DNA of 43,944 nt from Exiguobacterium sp. (GTDB lineage: Bacteria; Bacillota; Bacilli; Exiguobacteriales; Exiguobacteriaceae): assembly GCF_020832205.1 (NCBI RefSeq), contig NZ_JAFIFD010000001.1, positions 1-43,944 of the forward strand. The letters run 5' to 3'. Shown here piece after piece: positions 1-8,213 of the stretch (positions are counted from its first letter, which is position 1; each line of letters starts with the position of its first letter). The notes below the pieces were generated by a model. The model saw only the letters and a program-made list of their open reading frames with translations. It searched no databases and had not been told where the DNA came from. The position numbers were made by a program, and so were the translations under genes.

Positions 1-67
1 TGTGTAGTGCAAAATAGGAGTGCAGAAGTGTGCAACGGAAACGTACACAACTCTGCACTCCTATTTT
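1..67. repeat. IS left end: terminal inverted repeat and 16-bp hairpin
   Basis: Besides the terminal repeat, bases 11-26 (AAAATAGGAGTGCAGA) are perfectly complementary to 52-67. This gives a 16-bp stem whose spacer has a smaller imperfect stem (GTGT at 28, ACAC at 45). IS21 elements carry several copies of a transposase-binding repeat at each end; here two lie in inverted orientation. The stem ends in TTTTT and could also block incoming transcription. That second role is inference. Confidence 0.7.
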
Positions 68-150
68 TGAAAAGAAAAAGGACTTGCCAGCAATCATAAT
101 CTCACCCTAACGTTTAAGTTGCGACACAAGAACGTTAGGAGATGGAAGGA

Positions 151-1587
151 ATGCTAGCAATGTCCGATATCAATTGTATCAAATTTCTCAGAAACCACAA
201 ATCACATTCGATCAATCGAATCGCTAAAAATCTAGACCTCAATTGGAGGACAGTAAAAAAATACGCGGATTCAGCTCAATTGCCGAGTGAAACCATTCGC
301 CCCAAGAGGGGCATGATGTACGGAACGAGATGGGGCGAGATGGTCGAGGATTGGTTGACCGAGGATCAGATGCTTCAGAAAAAGTTGAGACGAACGAATA
401 AAAAGATTTATGAAACGCTGGTGGCAAACGGATTCGAGGGCTCTTATCGAACGGTCTGCAATTTCATCAAGAGCTGGCATATGACAAGCGAAGAGGAAAA
501 CGACACAAGGCATGAACGACTGCAGCACCCTCCGGGTGAGGCGCAGGTGGATTTCGGGACGATGGAAGTCGTCAAAGATAGTCATGCGGTCGATGTGAAG
601 TGCCTCGTCATGAGTCTGCCCTTCAGCAACCGCACGGCAGCCGTCGTTCTCCCCGCTGAAAACCAAGAGTGCTTCCTTACGGGACTCAAAATGCTTTTTG
701 AAGAAATCGGCGGTGTGCCGCAACAACTCAGAATCGATAATCTCCCTGCCGCAGTCATCCAACCGCGAACGACGAAAGAAGAGGCGATCTATACTGATGC
801 TTTCCTGCAGTTCATGGCTCATTATGGCTTCCAAGTCCAAAGCTGTAATCCTTACAGTGGGAACGAGAAAGGAAGTGTCGAGAACAAGGTGGGATACGTT
901 CGATACAACTTTCTTGTCCCGGCCCCTGTCATGCATGATTACGATTCGATGAACAGACAACTCGCAGTTTCCCTACGGGACGACATGGAGAGAGTGCATT
1001 ACGAAAAGCATGTGCTGATCCGTGAGCTGTTCGAAGAAGAGCAGAGACATCTATTGCGATTGCCCCAAGAAGACTTCCCTGTCTTCAAAGTAGAACTGTT
1101 CAAGGTGAACAAGTACGGCGAAATAACGATCGATAAGACGAAAGTCTTGATCCCCTCTGGAGCTCGTCATGGGCAAGTACGCGCCATACTAAGATGGGAT
1201 TCGATGAAGATTCTCTCACTTTACGGAGAAATCCTCTACGAAGAAAAACGTCCCTACATGATGACAAAACGTGCGCTCCCGTGGGAAAACATCATCAGCA
1301 CTTGGCACAAGAAACCGAGAAGCTTCGGTCACTCCCGTTATTCCGAATACCTGCCGGGTAGAATCAAAGAGTACCTGGGCGTACCGAACTTACTCGTCCG
1401 GCAAGAAAGACTGGCCTGGATCCGAGCCAAGCTCGCACTGTATCCGATCCTCGAGGTCAATGAACGCCTATACGAACTACTGAGCGAGGACGATGATCCA
1501 GCCGTGGTTGAGGACCATCCTTATGATGTGGACTGGAGCAAATATGATAGCCTAAACCGGCCGTGGGGAGAAGGTGGCACTGCATGA
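151..1587 (+). CDS. istA: IS21 transposase IstA
   Basis: DDE/RNase H-fold transposase that joins the element ends to target DNA together with IstB. An N-terminal helix-turn-helix (about residues 12-40, ending WRTVKKY) precedes the catalytic core. With the ATG at 151 the acidic triad reads D134 (AQVDFG), D196 (LRIDN) and E244 (GSVENK), all present. The C-terminal part is the usual end-binding region. The protein of about 478 residues is full length for IS21. Start choices are ATG at 142, 151 or 160; AGGAG at 137-141 sits nine bases before 151, while the ATG at 142 directly abuts it. The stop overlaps the istB start, implying coupled translation. Confidence 0.92.
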   Translation: MLAMSDINCIKFLRNHKSHSINRIAKNLDLNWRTVKKYADSAQLPSETIRPKRGMMYGTRWGEMVEDWLTEDQMLQKKLRRTNKKIYETLVANGFEGSYRTVCNFIKSWHMTSEEENDTRHERLQHPPGEAQVDFGTMEVVKDSHAVDVKCLVMSLPFSNRTAAVVLPAENQECFLTGLKMLFEEIGGVPQQLRIDNLPAAVIQPRTTKEEAIYTDAFLQFMAHYGFQVQSCNPYSGNEKGSVENKVGYVRYNFLVPAPVMHDYDSMNRQLAVSLRDDMERVHYEKHVLIRELFEEEQRHLLRLPQEDFPVFKVELFKVNKYGEITIDKTKVLIPSGARHGQVRAILRWDSMKILSLYGEILYEEKRPYMMTKRALPWENIISTWHKKPRSFGHSRYSEYLPGRIKEYLGVPNLLVRQERLAWIRAKLALYPILEVNERLYELLSEDDDPAVVEDHPYDVDWSKYDSLNRPWGEGGTA

Positions 1588-2300
1588 GCCTAAAAGAAAT
1601 GTGCAAGTCGCTCCGCCTTGCCTACGTCGCCGAAATCTATGAATCGATTCCAACGGAATCTCCTGAAAAATTTCTTATGGAACTTTTCTCTATGGAAATG
1701 CGCCTCCGCGAAGAAGCGAAGGCGCAACGATTTATCAAAAAGGCGAAATTCATCAACAACAAGTCACTCGACGACTATCACTGGGGCAATCACATCTACT
1801 TCCCGAAACATTTGGATAAGGACGAACTGACCTCACTGAATTTCGTAGAGCATTCACAGAACGTCGTTCTGACAGGGTCCCCGGGAACGGGAAAGACCCA
1901 CTTGGCCATCGGACTCGGGAGAGAAGCTTGCCACAAAGGTTATGAGGTGAGGTTCTTCCGGGTCTCCGAGCTCGTAGAGCAACTCAACAAGGCCTGGAGG
2001 GATGGGAAACTGAGCAGCTTCCATTCACGTCTCGAATCGGCAGACCTTATCATTTTGGACGAGATGGGATACATCCCTCTCACAAAAGAATCTGCGGAAC
2101 TCCTGTTCCATCTCATCACCGACTGGTATGAGCGAAAGAGCCTGATCATCACATCCAACCTTGAGTTCAGCCAGTGGAATCGTATCTTTGGCGACGCGCG
2201 CCTGACGGCGGCACTCGTCGATCGCGTCATCCATCACGCTCACATATTAAATTTCACAGGTGACAGTTATCGTGTCACGCATGCGTTGTCGAAACACTAA
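1584..2300 (+). CDS. istB: IS21 helper ATPase IstB
   Basis: AAA+ ATPase of the DnaC/IstB group that selects target DNA and stimulates IstA. The Walker A motif GSPGTGKTH has its lysine near residue 104, and Walker B (LIILDEMGY) has its aspartate near 159. The length of 238 residues is typical. The ATG at 1584 overlaps the istA stop by 4 bp (ATGA) and is preceded by AAGGTGG; the open frame extends further upstream, but those bases lie within istA. The gene is intact and ends 65 bp before the right IS tip. Confidence 0.93.
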   Translation: MSLKEMCKSLRLAYVAEIYESIPTESPEKFLMELFSMEMRLREEAKAQRFIKKAKFINNKSLDDYHWGNHIYFPKHLDKDELTSLNFVEHSQNVVLTGSPGTGKTHLAIGLGREACHKGYEVRFFRVSELVEQLNKAWRDGKLSSFHSRLESADLIILDEMGYIPLTKESAELLFHLITDWYERKSLIITSNLEFSQWNRIFGDARLTAALVDRVIHHAHILNFTGDSYRVTHALSKH

Positions 2301-2365
2301 AACCTAGCTGGCAAAGTTCTGTACTTTTCGTTGCATTATTGTGCACATTTGTATTGCAAAATACA
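2301..2365. repeat. IS right end with terminal inverted repeat
   Basis: The reverse complement of this stretch begins TGTATTTTGCAA and then repeats TGCAACG, GTACA, AACT and TTTGCCAGC in the same order as the left end. The last base of the element is placed at 2365 by aligning the two TGT tips. Confidence 0.75.
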
Positions 2366-2665
2366 TTAATTATCTTCAAGCAAAAAATTAAATTTTCCGA
2401 TCAAATCAAAGGTGACGCTGAATCAGCTAAACAAGTTAGATCAAAAAAGCAAGAAAGTATTAACCATTATTTACGAACAAGTGGATATGACATTAATGAC
2501 AAGTCGAATGAATTGTATCTAGGTATGTATGATGTTAAAAACGATTCTTTTATTGATACTTCGGGAGAAAAACTGATTCACGACCTCCTTGCCATCTCAA
2601 TACTCAAAGGTCATTACATGGGTAACAAAGGTTATCAACTTGATACTATACCTACAATAAGTTAG
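2366..2665 (+). pseudogene. 3' remnant of an unknown AT-rich gene cut by the IS
   Basis: An open frame runs out of the IS right end and stops at 2665. The 99 residues after the IS boundary are hydrophilic and rich in K, D, N and S (for example SAKQVRSKKQES), with no motif I recognise and no signal or membrane segment. The stretch is clearly richer in A+T than the genes after it. There is no start codon with a ribosome binding site in the non-IS part; only a TTG inside the IS could start it. I read it as the tail of a longer gene whose 5' part lies left of the element, outside the window. A short independent protein is less likely. Confidence 0.55.
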
Positions 2666-2712
2666 AAATTAGGAAGCTCATCCATAAGCAGATGAACTGC
2701 CTAATTTCTAAC
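2661..2712. terminator. Bidirectional terminator-like hairpin
   Basis: Bases 2661-2682 pair with 2691-2712, a 22-bp stem with three mismatches and an 8-base loop. It sits between two convergent coding ends: the AT-rich remnant stops within the left arm, and the reductase on the minus strand stops at 2713. Confidence 0.7.
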
Positions 2713-3231
2713 TTACCGCTCATACGTCACCATGACGAACTGTCCGGACGCGCGCTGACTCGTCAGTTTCAACTTCGTCTCGTTCGTTCCTTCCGGGAAG
2801 AGCGGGATGCCTTCCCCTAATACGACCGGGGCGATGGCGATCTCATAGCGGTCGATCAAGTCGTGTGCCATCGCAGCTTTGATGACTTCGCCTCCCCCGA
2901 CGAGCCAGATGTCACCATCGATGTCTTGCTTCAACCGTTCGATGAGCTGTTCGATCGGCTCGTCCGTGAACGTGACGTGCTCGGCTTCCCGGTCCGGACT
3001 GCGTGTGAGAATATAGTTCGGGATGTCTTTGTACGGGTAACCGTCCGGCTCTAACACGAGTACTTCCTCATACGTCTTCCGTCCCATGATGACGGCGCCG
3101 ACCGTCTTGAAGAAGTCGGCATAGCCGTTGTCCCCTTCCCCTTTGATTTCGAACAACCAATCGAGTTGATCGTTCGTGCGGGAAATTTTCCCATCTAAAC
3201 TCGCCGCGATATATAAGACGACGTTTGCCAT
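2713..3231 (-). CDS. Dihydrofolate reductase-like protein (RibD C-terminal domain)
   Basis: Predicted NADPH-dependent reductase of the RibD C-terminal/DHFR-like fold, the group that includes B. subtilis YwjB and YyaP. Visible marks are the N-terminal strand VVLYIAASLDGKI, MGRKTYEEVL in the cofactor-binding region, and DIWLVGGGEVIKAAM, the glycine-rich nucleotide loop near residues 115-130. At 172 residues it is normal for the group. The start MANVVLY at 3231 is chosen because AAGGAGG precedes it at a good distance; the upstream in-frame ATGs lack one. The true substrate of these stand-alone proteins is unknown. It is divergent from a WYL regulator. Confidence 0.85.
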   Translation of the reverse strand: MANVVLYIAASLDGKISRTNDQLDWLFEIKGEGDNGYADFFKTVGAVIMGRKTYEEVLVLEPDGYPYKDIPNYILTRSPDREAEHVTFTDEPIEQLIERLKQDIDGDIWLVGGGEVIKAAMAHDLIDRYEIAIAPVVLGEGIPLFPEGTNETKLKLTSQRASGQFVMVTYER

Positions 3232-3306
3232 GATGAATTCCTCCTTCATTCGTGATAAGTTCATTGTAGACGATAACCACGACAAAACATGACGGGAATG
3301 GATGAC

Positions 3307-4197
3307 ATGAAAAAACGACACCTACACTTGATTCGCCTGTTGAACCGGAGACGTCGATTTACGGCGGACGAACTCTCACAAGAGACGGGTGCCTCGATCC
3401 GAACGATCCAACGCGACATGCTGACGCTTGAAGAACTCGGCTATCCGATTTGGAGCGTCCCTGGCACAGGCGGCGGCTATGAGATGTTGCCGAACCGCTT
3501 GCTCCCGCCGCTCCAACTCCGGGAGCAAGAAGCGGTCGCGCTCTACCTTACGCTCAAATGGATGGAACAGATCCCGGACGTGCCGTTCGGCGACATGCGG
3601 GACACGTTGTCCGATTGGTACGTGAACGAGTTTCCGCACGATCTCGAAGAAAAGATTAGCCGGCTCGAGAAGAATATCCTTTGGCTCGGCAACAAGACCG
3701 TTCCACCGGCCCCATTCACAAAAGACGTCTATCATGCCGTCGAACAACGACGGAAGAGTGAGCTGACGTACGCGACGACGAAAGGAAGCCGCACCTTCAC
3801 CGTCGCACCGGTCGGGATGGCTCTCCTCGGGATGCGGTGGTACGTGTTCGGGCAGTCAGAGTATGGACTGCGACAATATCGGGTCGACCGAATTGAAGCG
3901 ATACAGTTGCTCGATGAGACGTTCGAAGCGACTGACTTAAAGACGCTTCTGCAGGCGAGTGATGAGCGAAGCGGTGTGACCGTCCGGCTCAAGCTCACGC
4001 CGCTCGGCCGCCGTCTGCTTGAAGACGCATTACCCGATATCGGCGAAAAGAATGAGTGGGTTGTCCCTGATGCCGAGCTTCCATTCTTGTCGCGGCAGTT
4101 GCTTGCGTCCGGAGCAGAAGTCGAGGTGTTGGCGCCGCTTAAATTGCGGGAGATGATGCGGGAGCACGCGGAGCGGTTGTGGACCGTGTATCGGTGA
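3307..4197 (+). CDS. YafY-type transcriptional regulator with HTH and WYL domains
   Basis: DNA-binding regulator. Residues 1-55 form a DeoR/HTH_11-type winged helix (FTADELSQETGASIRTIQRDMLTLEELGYPI), followed by a linker and a WYL ligand-sensing domain about residues 130-205, with the diagnostic triplet as WYV (MRWYVFGQ) and the conserved YRVDRI. A WCX-like C-terminal part follows. The 296-residue length fits the family. The start is uncertain: ATGs at 3289, 3298 and 3307 are in frame, none with a strong ribosome site; family alignment favours 3307. Being divergent from the reductase, it may regulate that gene and itself, which is inference. Confidence 0.88.
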   Translation: MKKRHLHLIRLLNRRRRFTADELSQETGASIRTIQRDMLTLEELGYPIWSVPGTGGGYEMLPNRLLPPLQLREQEAVALYLTLKWMEQIPDVPFGDMRDTLSDWYVNEFPHDLEEKISRLEKNILWLGNKTVPPAPFTKDVYHAVEQRRKSELTYATTKGSRTFTVAPVGMALLGMRWYVFGQSEYGLRQYRVDRIEAIQLLDETFEATDLKTLLQASDERSGVTVRLKLTPLGRRLLEDALPDIGEKNEWVVPDAELPFLSRQLLASGAEVEVLAPLKLREMMREHAERLWTVYR

Positions 4198-4280
4198 CCG
4201 AATCGATGCTTTCGCCTCATGAATCAATTGTCTTAATATGGTAATCTAAGCACATCTAACAATTCAAAAGGAGCGCCACG
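4198..4280. other. Short gap with no clear site except the downstream ribosome binding site
   Basis: This 83-bp gap holds AAAGGAG just before the small membrane protein. I see no convincing terminator for the WYL regulator, so the two genes may share a transcript. Confidence 0.3.
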
Positions 4281-4553
4281 ATGACTATAAAGCTATCATT
4301 CTCTACCTTGTTCACCTCTATCAGTATCATCTCACTGTTCGCCATCATGGTGTATCTCAACGTCTCAACGCTCGAACTGAACGAGACGATCGGTTCAGGG
4401 CTGTTCTACTTGAGGGGCTACTATGAGGAAGGCAACATGATCGTCACCGAGCAAGGCATCGGCGTCATCACGTTGCCGCTCGCCATCGGTCTCGTCGTCT
4501 CGACGCTCATCAAAGTCGTTCAACACTACAAGACCCCGTCGTTGACGAACTGA
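4281..4553 (+). CDS. Small two-helix membrane protein, unknown function
   Basis: A 90-residue hydrophobic protein I do not recognise. Residues about 5-27 (FSTLFTSISIISLFAIMVYL) form one membrane helix and residues about 58-78 (GVITLPLAIGLVVSTLIKVV) a second, separated by a polar loop containing YYEEGN. It begins with ATG eight bases after AAAGGAG, a strong ribosome site, which supports real translation. It lies between a regulator and an acetyltransferase on the same strand. Nothing visible points to a function. Confidence 0.65.
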   Translation: MTIKLSFSTLFTSISIISLFAIMVYLNVSTLELNETIGSGLFYLRGYYEEGNMIVTEQGIGVITLPLAIGLVVSTLIKVVQHYKTPSLTN

Positions 4554-4699
4554 CGAAGTGCCCTTCTCCCTTTGTGGTGGAGGGCTTGTTCGCGCCTGAA
4601 CTTTAGAAAGATTGTTGTGTTCCGAACCGAACCTGAAATAATGGAAAGAGACAGTCCGTTTCTTGATCCCCATCCTCCTACTCGAAAGGTGTGCCCGCC

Positions 4700-5170
4700 A
4701 TGACGTTCGAAACGACCCGTTGCCTCATCCGTCCATTCCAAGAACGAGACCTCGTTGCCTTCATGAACTATCGAAACGATTTGGAGTGGATGCAGCATCA
4801 ATCATTCAAAGGCTTAACCGTCGAACAATATAAGCGTTCCTTGTTAAGTGAGCCCTCGATTGTGAACGGGATGCAGCTCGCCATCATCTCGAAGGAGACG
4901 AACGTGTTAATCGGTGACCTGTATATTCATCAAGAAGACGCGACGTATTGGATCGGCTACACGATCACGCCTCAACAATCTCGCCAAGGTTATGCCGTTG
5001 AAGTCGTATCCGGACTGATCGCGCAGTTGACGGCGCGAGGTGCGAAGACCATCAAAGCGGGTGCGCTCGCGGCGAACGAGGCGTCCATCGCCCTCTTGCA
5101 AAAACTCCATTTCGTCTACATTGCGACAGAAGACGACGAACAGATTTATCAGCTCGCTGTCTCCAAGTGA
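4700..5170 (+). CDS. GNAT-family N-acetyltransferase (RimJ/RimL-like)
   Basis: Acetyl-CoA-dependent N-acyltransferase of the Acetyltransf_3 type. It opens with the typical FETTRCLIRPFQERDL strand, and the acetyl-CoA loop region reads YTITPQQSRQGYAVEVVSGL (about residues 90-110), followed by NEASIALLQKLHF, the conserved C-terminal helix. The 156-residue length is normal. The ATG at 4700 is preceded by GAAAGGTG; the in-frame GTG at 4691 lies inside that site and is rejected. The substrate (protein N-terminus, antibiotic or metabolite) cannot be told from sequence. Confidence 0.85.
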   Translation: MTFETTRCLIRPFQERDLVAFMNYRNDLEWMQHQSFKGLTVEQYKRSLLSEPSIVNGMQLAIISKETNVLIGDLYIHQEDATYWIGYTITPQQSRQGYAVEVVSGLIAQLTARGAKTIKAGALAANEASIALLQKLHFVYIATEDDEQIYQLAVSK

Positions 5171-5182
5171 GGTGATTCAATG

Positions 5183-5221
5183 AACAAGAGCCTAACCGCA
5201 TACCCGGTTAGGCTCTTTGTT
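5183..5221. terminator. Bidirectional intrinsic terminator
   Basis: GAGCCTAACCG (5188-5198) pairs with CGGTTAGGCTC (5205-5215), flanked by AACAA on the left and TTTGTT on the right. It separates the acetyltransferase from the convergent PTS gene. Confidence 0.85.
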
Positions 5222-6774
5222 CAATTCGCTTGATCCATCTCTTTATGCAGTTTTAGCAACTCATTCTTATACAAGTCTGAGCGTCCCCCGAAGATGGCTT
5301 GAATATTATTTTTCACTTTGACGACCCCAGCCGCACCGAGCGCCTTCAACTCGTCCTCATCAATTTGGGACACGTCTTTCAGTTCGACACGAAGCCGCGT
5401 GAAACACGCATCGATGTCGACGATATTGTCTCGACCGCCGAGCGCTTCTTGAATGGCGAGCGCCGTCGTTTGGATCGATGTCTTCCCTGCTTTCTTCTCG
5501 TTATAATCTTTGCGGGTGAACAGTTTCGTCTCTTGTCCCCCGCGACCTGGCGTCGCCAAGTTCCACTTTTTAATCGCGAACGTGAAAATGCCGTAATAGA
5601 CGATGAAGAAGCCTGCCCCGACGACGAGGTTCATCCACCAGCGCGGTGTCCCCGGCAACACGTTCACCAATACATAGTCGATCAATCCCGATCCGCCGGC
5701 CCAGCCGATATGGGCATCGAGCGCGTACATGAGGGCGAACGACACCCCTGTTAGAATGCTGTGGACGACGTAGAGGAGTGGCGCGATGAACAAGAACGTG
5801 AACTCGATCGGTTCCGTGATCCCCGTCAAGAACGCCGTCCCTGCCGCAGCGAGCAAGAGCCCACGGACGACGGGACGCTTGTCCGGATCAGCCTGACGGT
5901 ACATGGCGAACGCCGCACCGAGGAGACCGAACATGACGATCGGGAACTTCCCGGCCATGAAACGACCGGCCGTGACGTCGACGCCTTCAGCGATTTGAGC
6001 GAGGAAGATGTATTGGTCCCCACTCACGATCGATCCGCCGACCGTTGCCGTTCCACCGAGCGACGTCCAAAGGAAAGGTGCATACCAGATATGGTGCAGT
6101 CCGGTCGGGATTAACAGCCGTTCGAGCATCCCGTAAAGTCCGACGTAGGCCGGATTCGTCGCATCGCTCGCGATAACGTTCGCCATCGCTGTGAGTCCGC
6201 CCTGAATCGGTGGCCAGATGAGCATCATGACAAACCCGAGCAAAATCGAGAAGAACACCATGACGATCCCGACCGAACGATCCCCGGCGAAGAAACCGAG
6301 CATTTCCGGCGGGTTGAACGTATGGAACTTCTTATACACCCAGACGGCGAGCAAGCCGACCGCGATTCCGCCGAGCACACCCGTCTCAAGCGACGGGATA
6401 CCGAGTAACATGCCGTACTCCCCGCTCTCGGCCGCCATCTCCGGCGTGATTCCAAGCGCAATCGAGATCGTCGTGTTCATGATGACGTAGCCGACGAGCG
6501 CGGCGAGTGCCGCAATCCCTGACCCTCCGGATAGACCGACGGCGACGCCGATGGCAAAGATGATCGGCAAGTTGGCGAAGATACTCAACCCGATTTGCAG
6601 CATCCCGGCACTGATCGCCTCGACCGTCCCATTCTGTAGAAACGTCCAACTCTCGGCGAGCGGACCGGTCAGCGCCGCGCCGAGACCAAGCAAGATCCCG
6701 GCCGCTGGTAAGAGCGCCACCGGCACCATGAGCGCCTTCCCGAACTTTTGAAATACCCCGAACCATTGACTCAT
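5221..6774 (-). CDS. malP: PTS alpha-glucoside (maltose) transporter, EIICB
   Basis: Membrane permease and phosphocarrier that imports and phosphorylates a sugar. The EIIC domain (about residues 1-400) has many hydrophobic helices and the family signature ITEPIEFTFLFIAPLLY; the EIIB domain (about 440-517) has the phosphocysteine C457 in ACFTRLR. No EIIA domain is present, so phosphate must come from an EIIA encoded elsewhere. The next gene upstream encodes a GH4 6-phospho-glucosidase, which makes maltose or a related alpha-glucoside the likely substrate; PtsG-like glucose uptake is the alternative. The ATG at 6774 is chosen, with GAGGAG eight bases upstream; the in-frame GTG at 6783 abuts that site. 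A cre-like site lies just upstream. Confidence 0.85.
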   Translation of the reverse strand: MSQWFGVFQKFGKALMVPVALLPAAGILLGLGAALTGPLAESWTFLQNGTVEAISAGMLQIGLSIFANLPIIFAIGVAVGLSGGSGIAALAALVGYVIMNTTISIALGITPEMAAESGEYGMLLGIPSLETGVLGGIAVGLLAVWVYKKFHTFNPPEMLGFFAGDRSVGIVMVFFSILLGFVMMLIWPPIQGGLTAMANVIASDATNPAYVGLYGMLERLLIPTGLHHIWYAPFLWTSLGGTATVGGSIVSGDQYIFLAQIAEGVDVTAGRFMAGKFPIVMFGLLGAAFAMYRQADPDKRPVVRGLLLAAAGTAFLTGITEPIEFTFLFIAPLLYVVHSILTGVSFALMYALDAHIGWAGGSGLIDYVLVNVLPGTPRWWMNLVVGAGFFIVYYGIFTFAIKKWNLATPGRGGQETKLFTRKDYNEKKAGKTSIQTTALAIQEALGGRDNIVDIDACFTRLRVELKDVSQIDEDELKALGAAGVVKVKNNIQAIFGGRSDLYKNELLKLHKEMDQAN

Positions 6775-6790
6775 CTGATTCACTCCTCAT

Positions 6791-6806
6791 GTGTAAGCGT
6801 TATCAA
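6791..6806 (+). promoter_or_regulatory. cre-like site (CcpA) between malA and malP
   Basis: GTGTAAGCGTTATCAA matches the cre consensus WTGNAANCGNWNNCAW at all but the first position. It lies in the leader of malP, 17 bp from its start, downstream of malA. CcpA bound here would block elongation into malP; this is inference. Confidence 0.55.
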
Positions 6807-6821
6807 TTCACAAAACGAACA

Positions 6822-6840
6822 AAGGGGAAAATCTCCCCTT
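6822..6840 (-). terminator. Weak hairpin between malA and malP
   Basis: AAGGGGA (6822-6828) pairs with TCCCCTT (6834-6840). On the minus strand it follows the malA stop by only a few bases but has no long T run. It is more likely a partial attenuator or mRNA end protector than a full stop. Confidence 0.45.
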
Positions 6841-6845
6841 CGTCT

Positions 6846-8195
6846 TTAGCGCGTGACCGTCTCCCGTTGTTTAAGGGAAGGCCAATAGTTCTCGTTCTCA
6901 TTGATCAAGTCGTCAAGGATTTGACGGGCGACCGGCGCGTCGACGACGGTCCGGTTGAGCGTGAGCGCCTGGAGCGCCTTCTCATAGCTGTTCTCGAAGT
7001 AGGCGTCGACGACGAGCTGTTCGTAGGCGAGCTGTCCTTCAATCATCCCTTTGTAGAAACGCGGGATGTGGCCGACGGCGAACGGCTTCGGTCCACGGTT
7101 CGTGAGCATCGCCGGCACTTCGACCATCGCATCGTCCGGCAAGTTGGCGATGATGCCGTCGTTTTTGACCATGACGATAAAGATGTCCCCGTTGTTGTAA
7201 GCGAGTGACGCCGCGACGCGGATCATGTAGCAACCGTGGATGTCGACTTCCAAGTGCGCGTTCTCGAGTGAGTCGTCAGCGATGATTTGATCGCACATCG
7301 AGAAGACGCGCTGTTGGCGGCCATTGATGACTTGACGGGCCCGCGTGTTCTCCACGTCTTCCTTCTCCGCCATGTCGGACGGATACAAGTAGTACTGGAG
7401 GTACGTGTTCGGCAAGTATTCCGGGAAGTCGGTGAGCATCTTCTCGACTTGCTTGAACGTCTTGATCCACGACGGATCGTTGGCGATCTCCGAGTCTTCC
7501 GGGATGAAACCGTCCTCTAAGATGGCGCGCTTGATGTCTTCCGTCAACTCGTTGCCTTCTTTGTCATAGATGCCTGTGAACCAGCCGAAGTGGTTGAGCC
7601 CGAAGTATTCCGGCACGAGATCCCAAATCTCTTTCCCGAGAATCTTCGCGTAACTGACCATGATCGCGGCCGGCATGTCACAGATGTTCAAAATCTTTTT
7701 GTCATTCGGGTAGGCACGCTTCAACGCCTCGGCGACGATGGCGGCCGGATTCGTGTAGTTCAAGATCCAACCGTCCGGCGAACCTTGACGGATGTCCGAG
7801 ACGAGGTCGATCATATCCCCGATCGAACGCATCCCGTACGACATCCCGCCCGGTCCACACGTCTCTTGTCCAACCACGCCGTGACGGAGCGGGATCTGCT
7901 CATCTTTTTCGCGCATCTCCAGGCCACCTGTCCGAATCTGGACGAAGAAGAAATCTTTGTCGCGGAAGGCGTACTCTTTGTCCGTCGTGTACTCGAACAG
8001 CTCGAGCTCTGGATAATGCTCACGCAAGATGACTTCAGTCGCTTTGGCGACACGCGCTTGACGCTCACCATCCGTATCGTAAAACGTGATTGAACGTAGT
8101 GGGAAGTGAGCCTTCTCTTCGATCAAGCTCATGATCATACCGATTGTGTACGTGCTGCCGCCACCAACGACGACGAGGCGTTGTCCTTGTTTCAT
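6846..8195 (-). CDS. malA: 6-phospho-alpha-glucosidase, GH4 family (maltose-6'-phosphate glucosidase)
   Basis: Cytoplasmic NAD+- and Mn2+-dependent hydrolase that splits PTS-imported phosphorylated maltose-type disaccharides into glucose and glucose 6-phosphate. The N-terminal Rossmann loop is VVVGGGSTYTIGM (residues 8-20). The GH4 metal-binding region is seen in NICDMP (Cys near 172) and GLNHFGW (His near 202). VVGQETCGPGGMSYGMRSI and NYTNPAAIV are conserved blocks of the alpha-glucoside branch. At 449 residues it is full length. AAAGGGG precedes the ATG. It is the first gene of the malA-malP pair and divergent from a GntR regulator. Cellobiose- or melibiose-type GH4 activity is less likely because of the MalP partner. 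Confidence 0.9.
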   Translation of the reverse strand: MKQGQRLVVVGGGSTYTIGMIMSLIEEKAHFPLRSITFYDTDGERQARVAKATEVILREHYPELELFEYTTDKEYAFRDKDFFFVQIRTGGLEMREKDEQIPLRHGVVGQETCGPGGMSYGMRSIGDMIDLVSDIRQGSPDGWILNYTNPAAIVAEALKRAYPNDKKILNICDMPAAIMVSYAKILGKEIWDLVPEYFGLNHFGWFTGIYDKEGNELTEDIKRAILEDGFIPEDSEIANDPSWIKTFKQVEKMLTDFPEYLPNTYLQYYLYPSDMAEKEDVENTRARQVINGRQQRVFSMCDQIIADDSLENAHLEVDIHGCYMIRVAASLAYNNGDIFIVMVKNDGIIANLPDDAMVEVPAMLTNRGPKPFAVGHIPRFYKGMIEGQLAYEQLVVDAYFENSYEKALQALTLNRTVVDAPVARQILDDLINENENYWPSLKQRETVTR

Positions 8196-8213
8196 GTGTG
8201 CGTTCCCCTTTCA

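Larger units (their letters stand above)
1..2365 (+). mobile_element. IS21-family insertion sequence, apparently complete
   Basis: The element runs from TGT at base 1 to ACA at base 2365. The outer 38 bases of the left end match the reverse complement of the right end at about 25 positions, including the TGT tip, GTGCA at 21 and TGCAACG at 31-37. The match continues inward (GTACA, AACT, then TTGCCAGC). It carries istA and istB overlapping by 4 bp, the family's standard arrangement, and its length of about 2.4 kb is typical. Both genes are open, so the element may be active. The target duplication cannot be checked because the left flank is outside the window. Confidence 0.88.

Noticed and set aside
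2339-2365. TTG inside the IS right end as the start of a real 108-residue gene
   Set aside because: It would need the IS terminal repeat as coding sequence and lacks a ribosome site; a truncated gene fits better.
4554-4699. Terminator after the small membrane protein gene
   Set aside because: Only a five-base GCCCT/AGGGC pair with a loose loop and no T run is visible.
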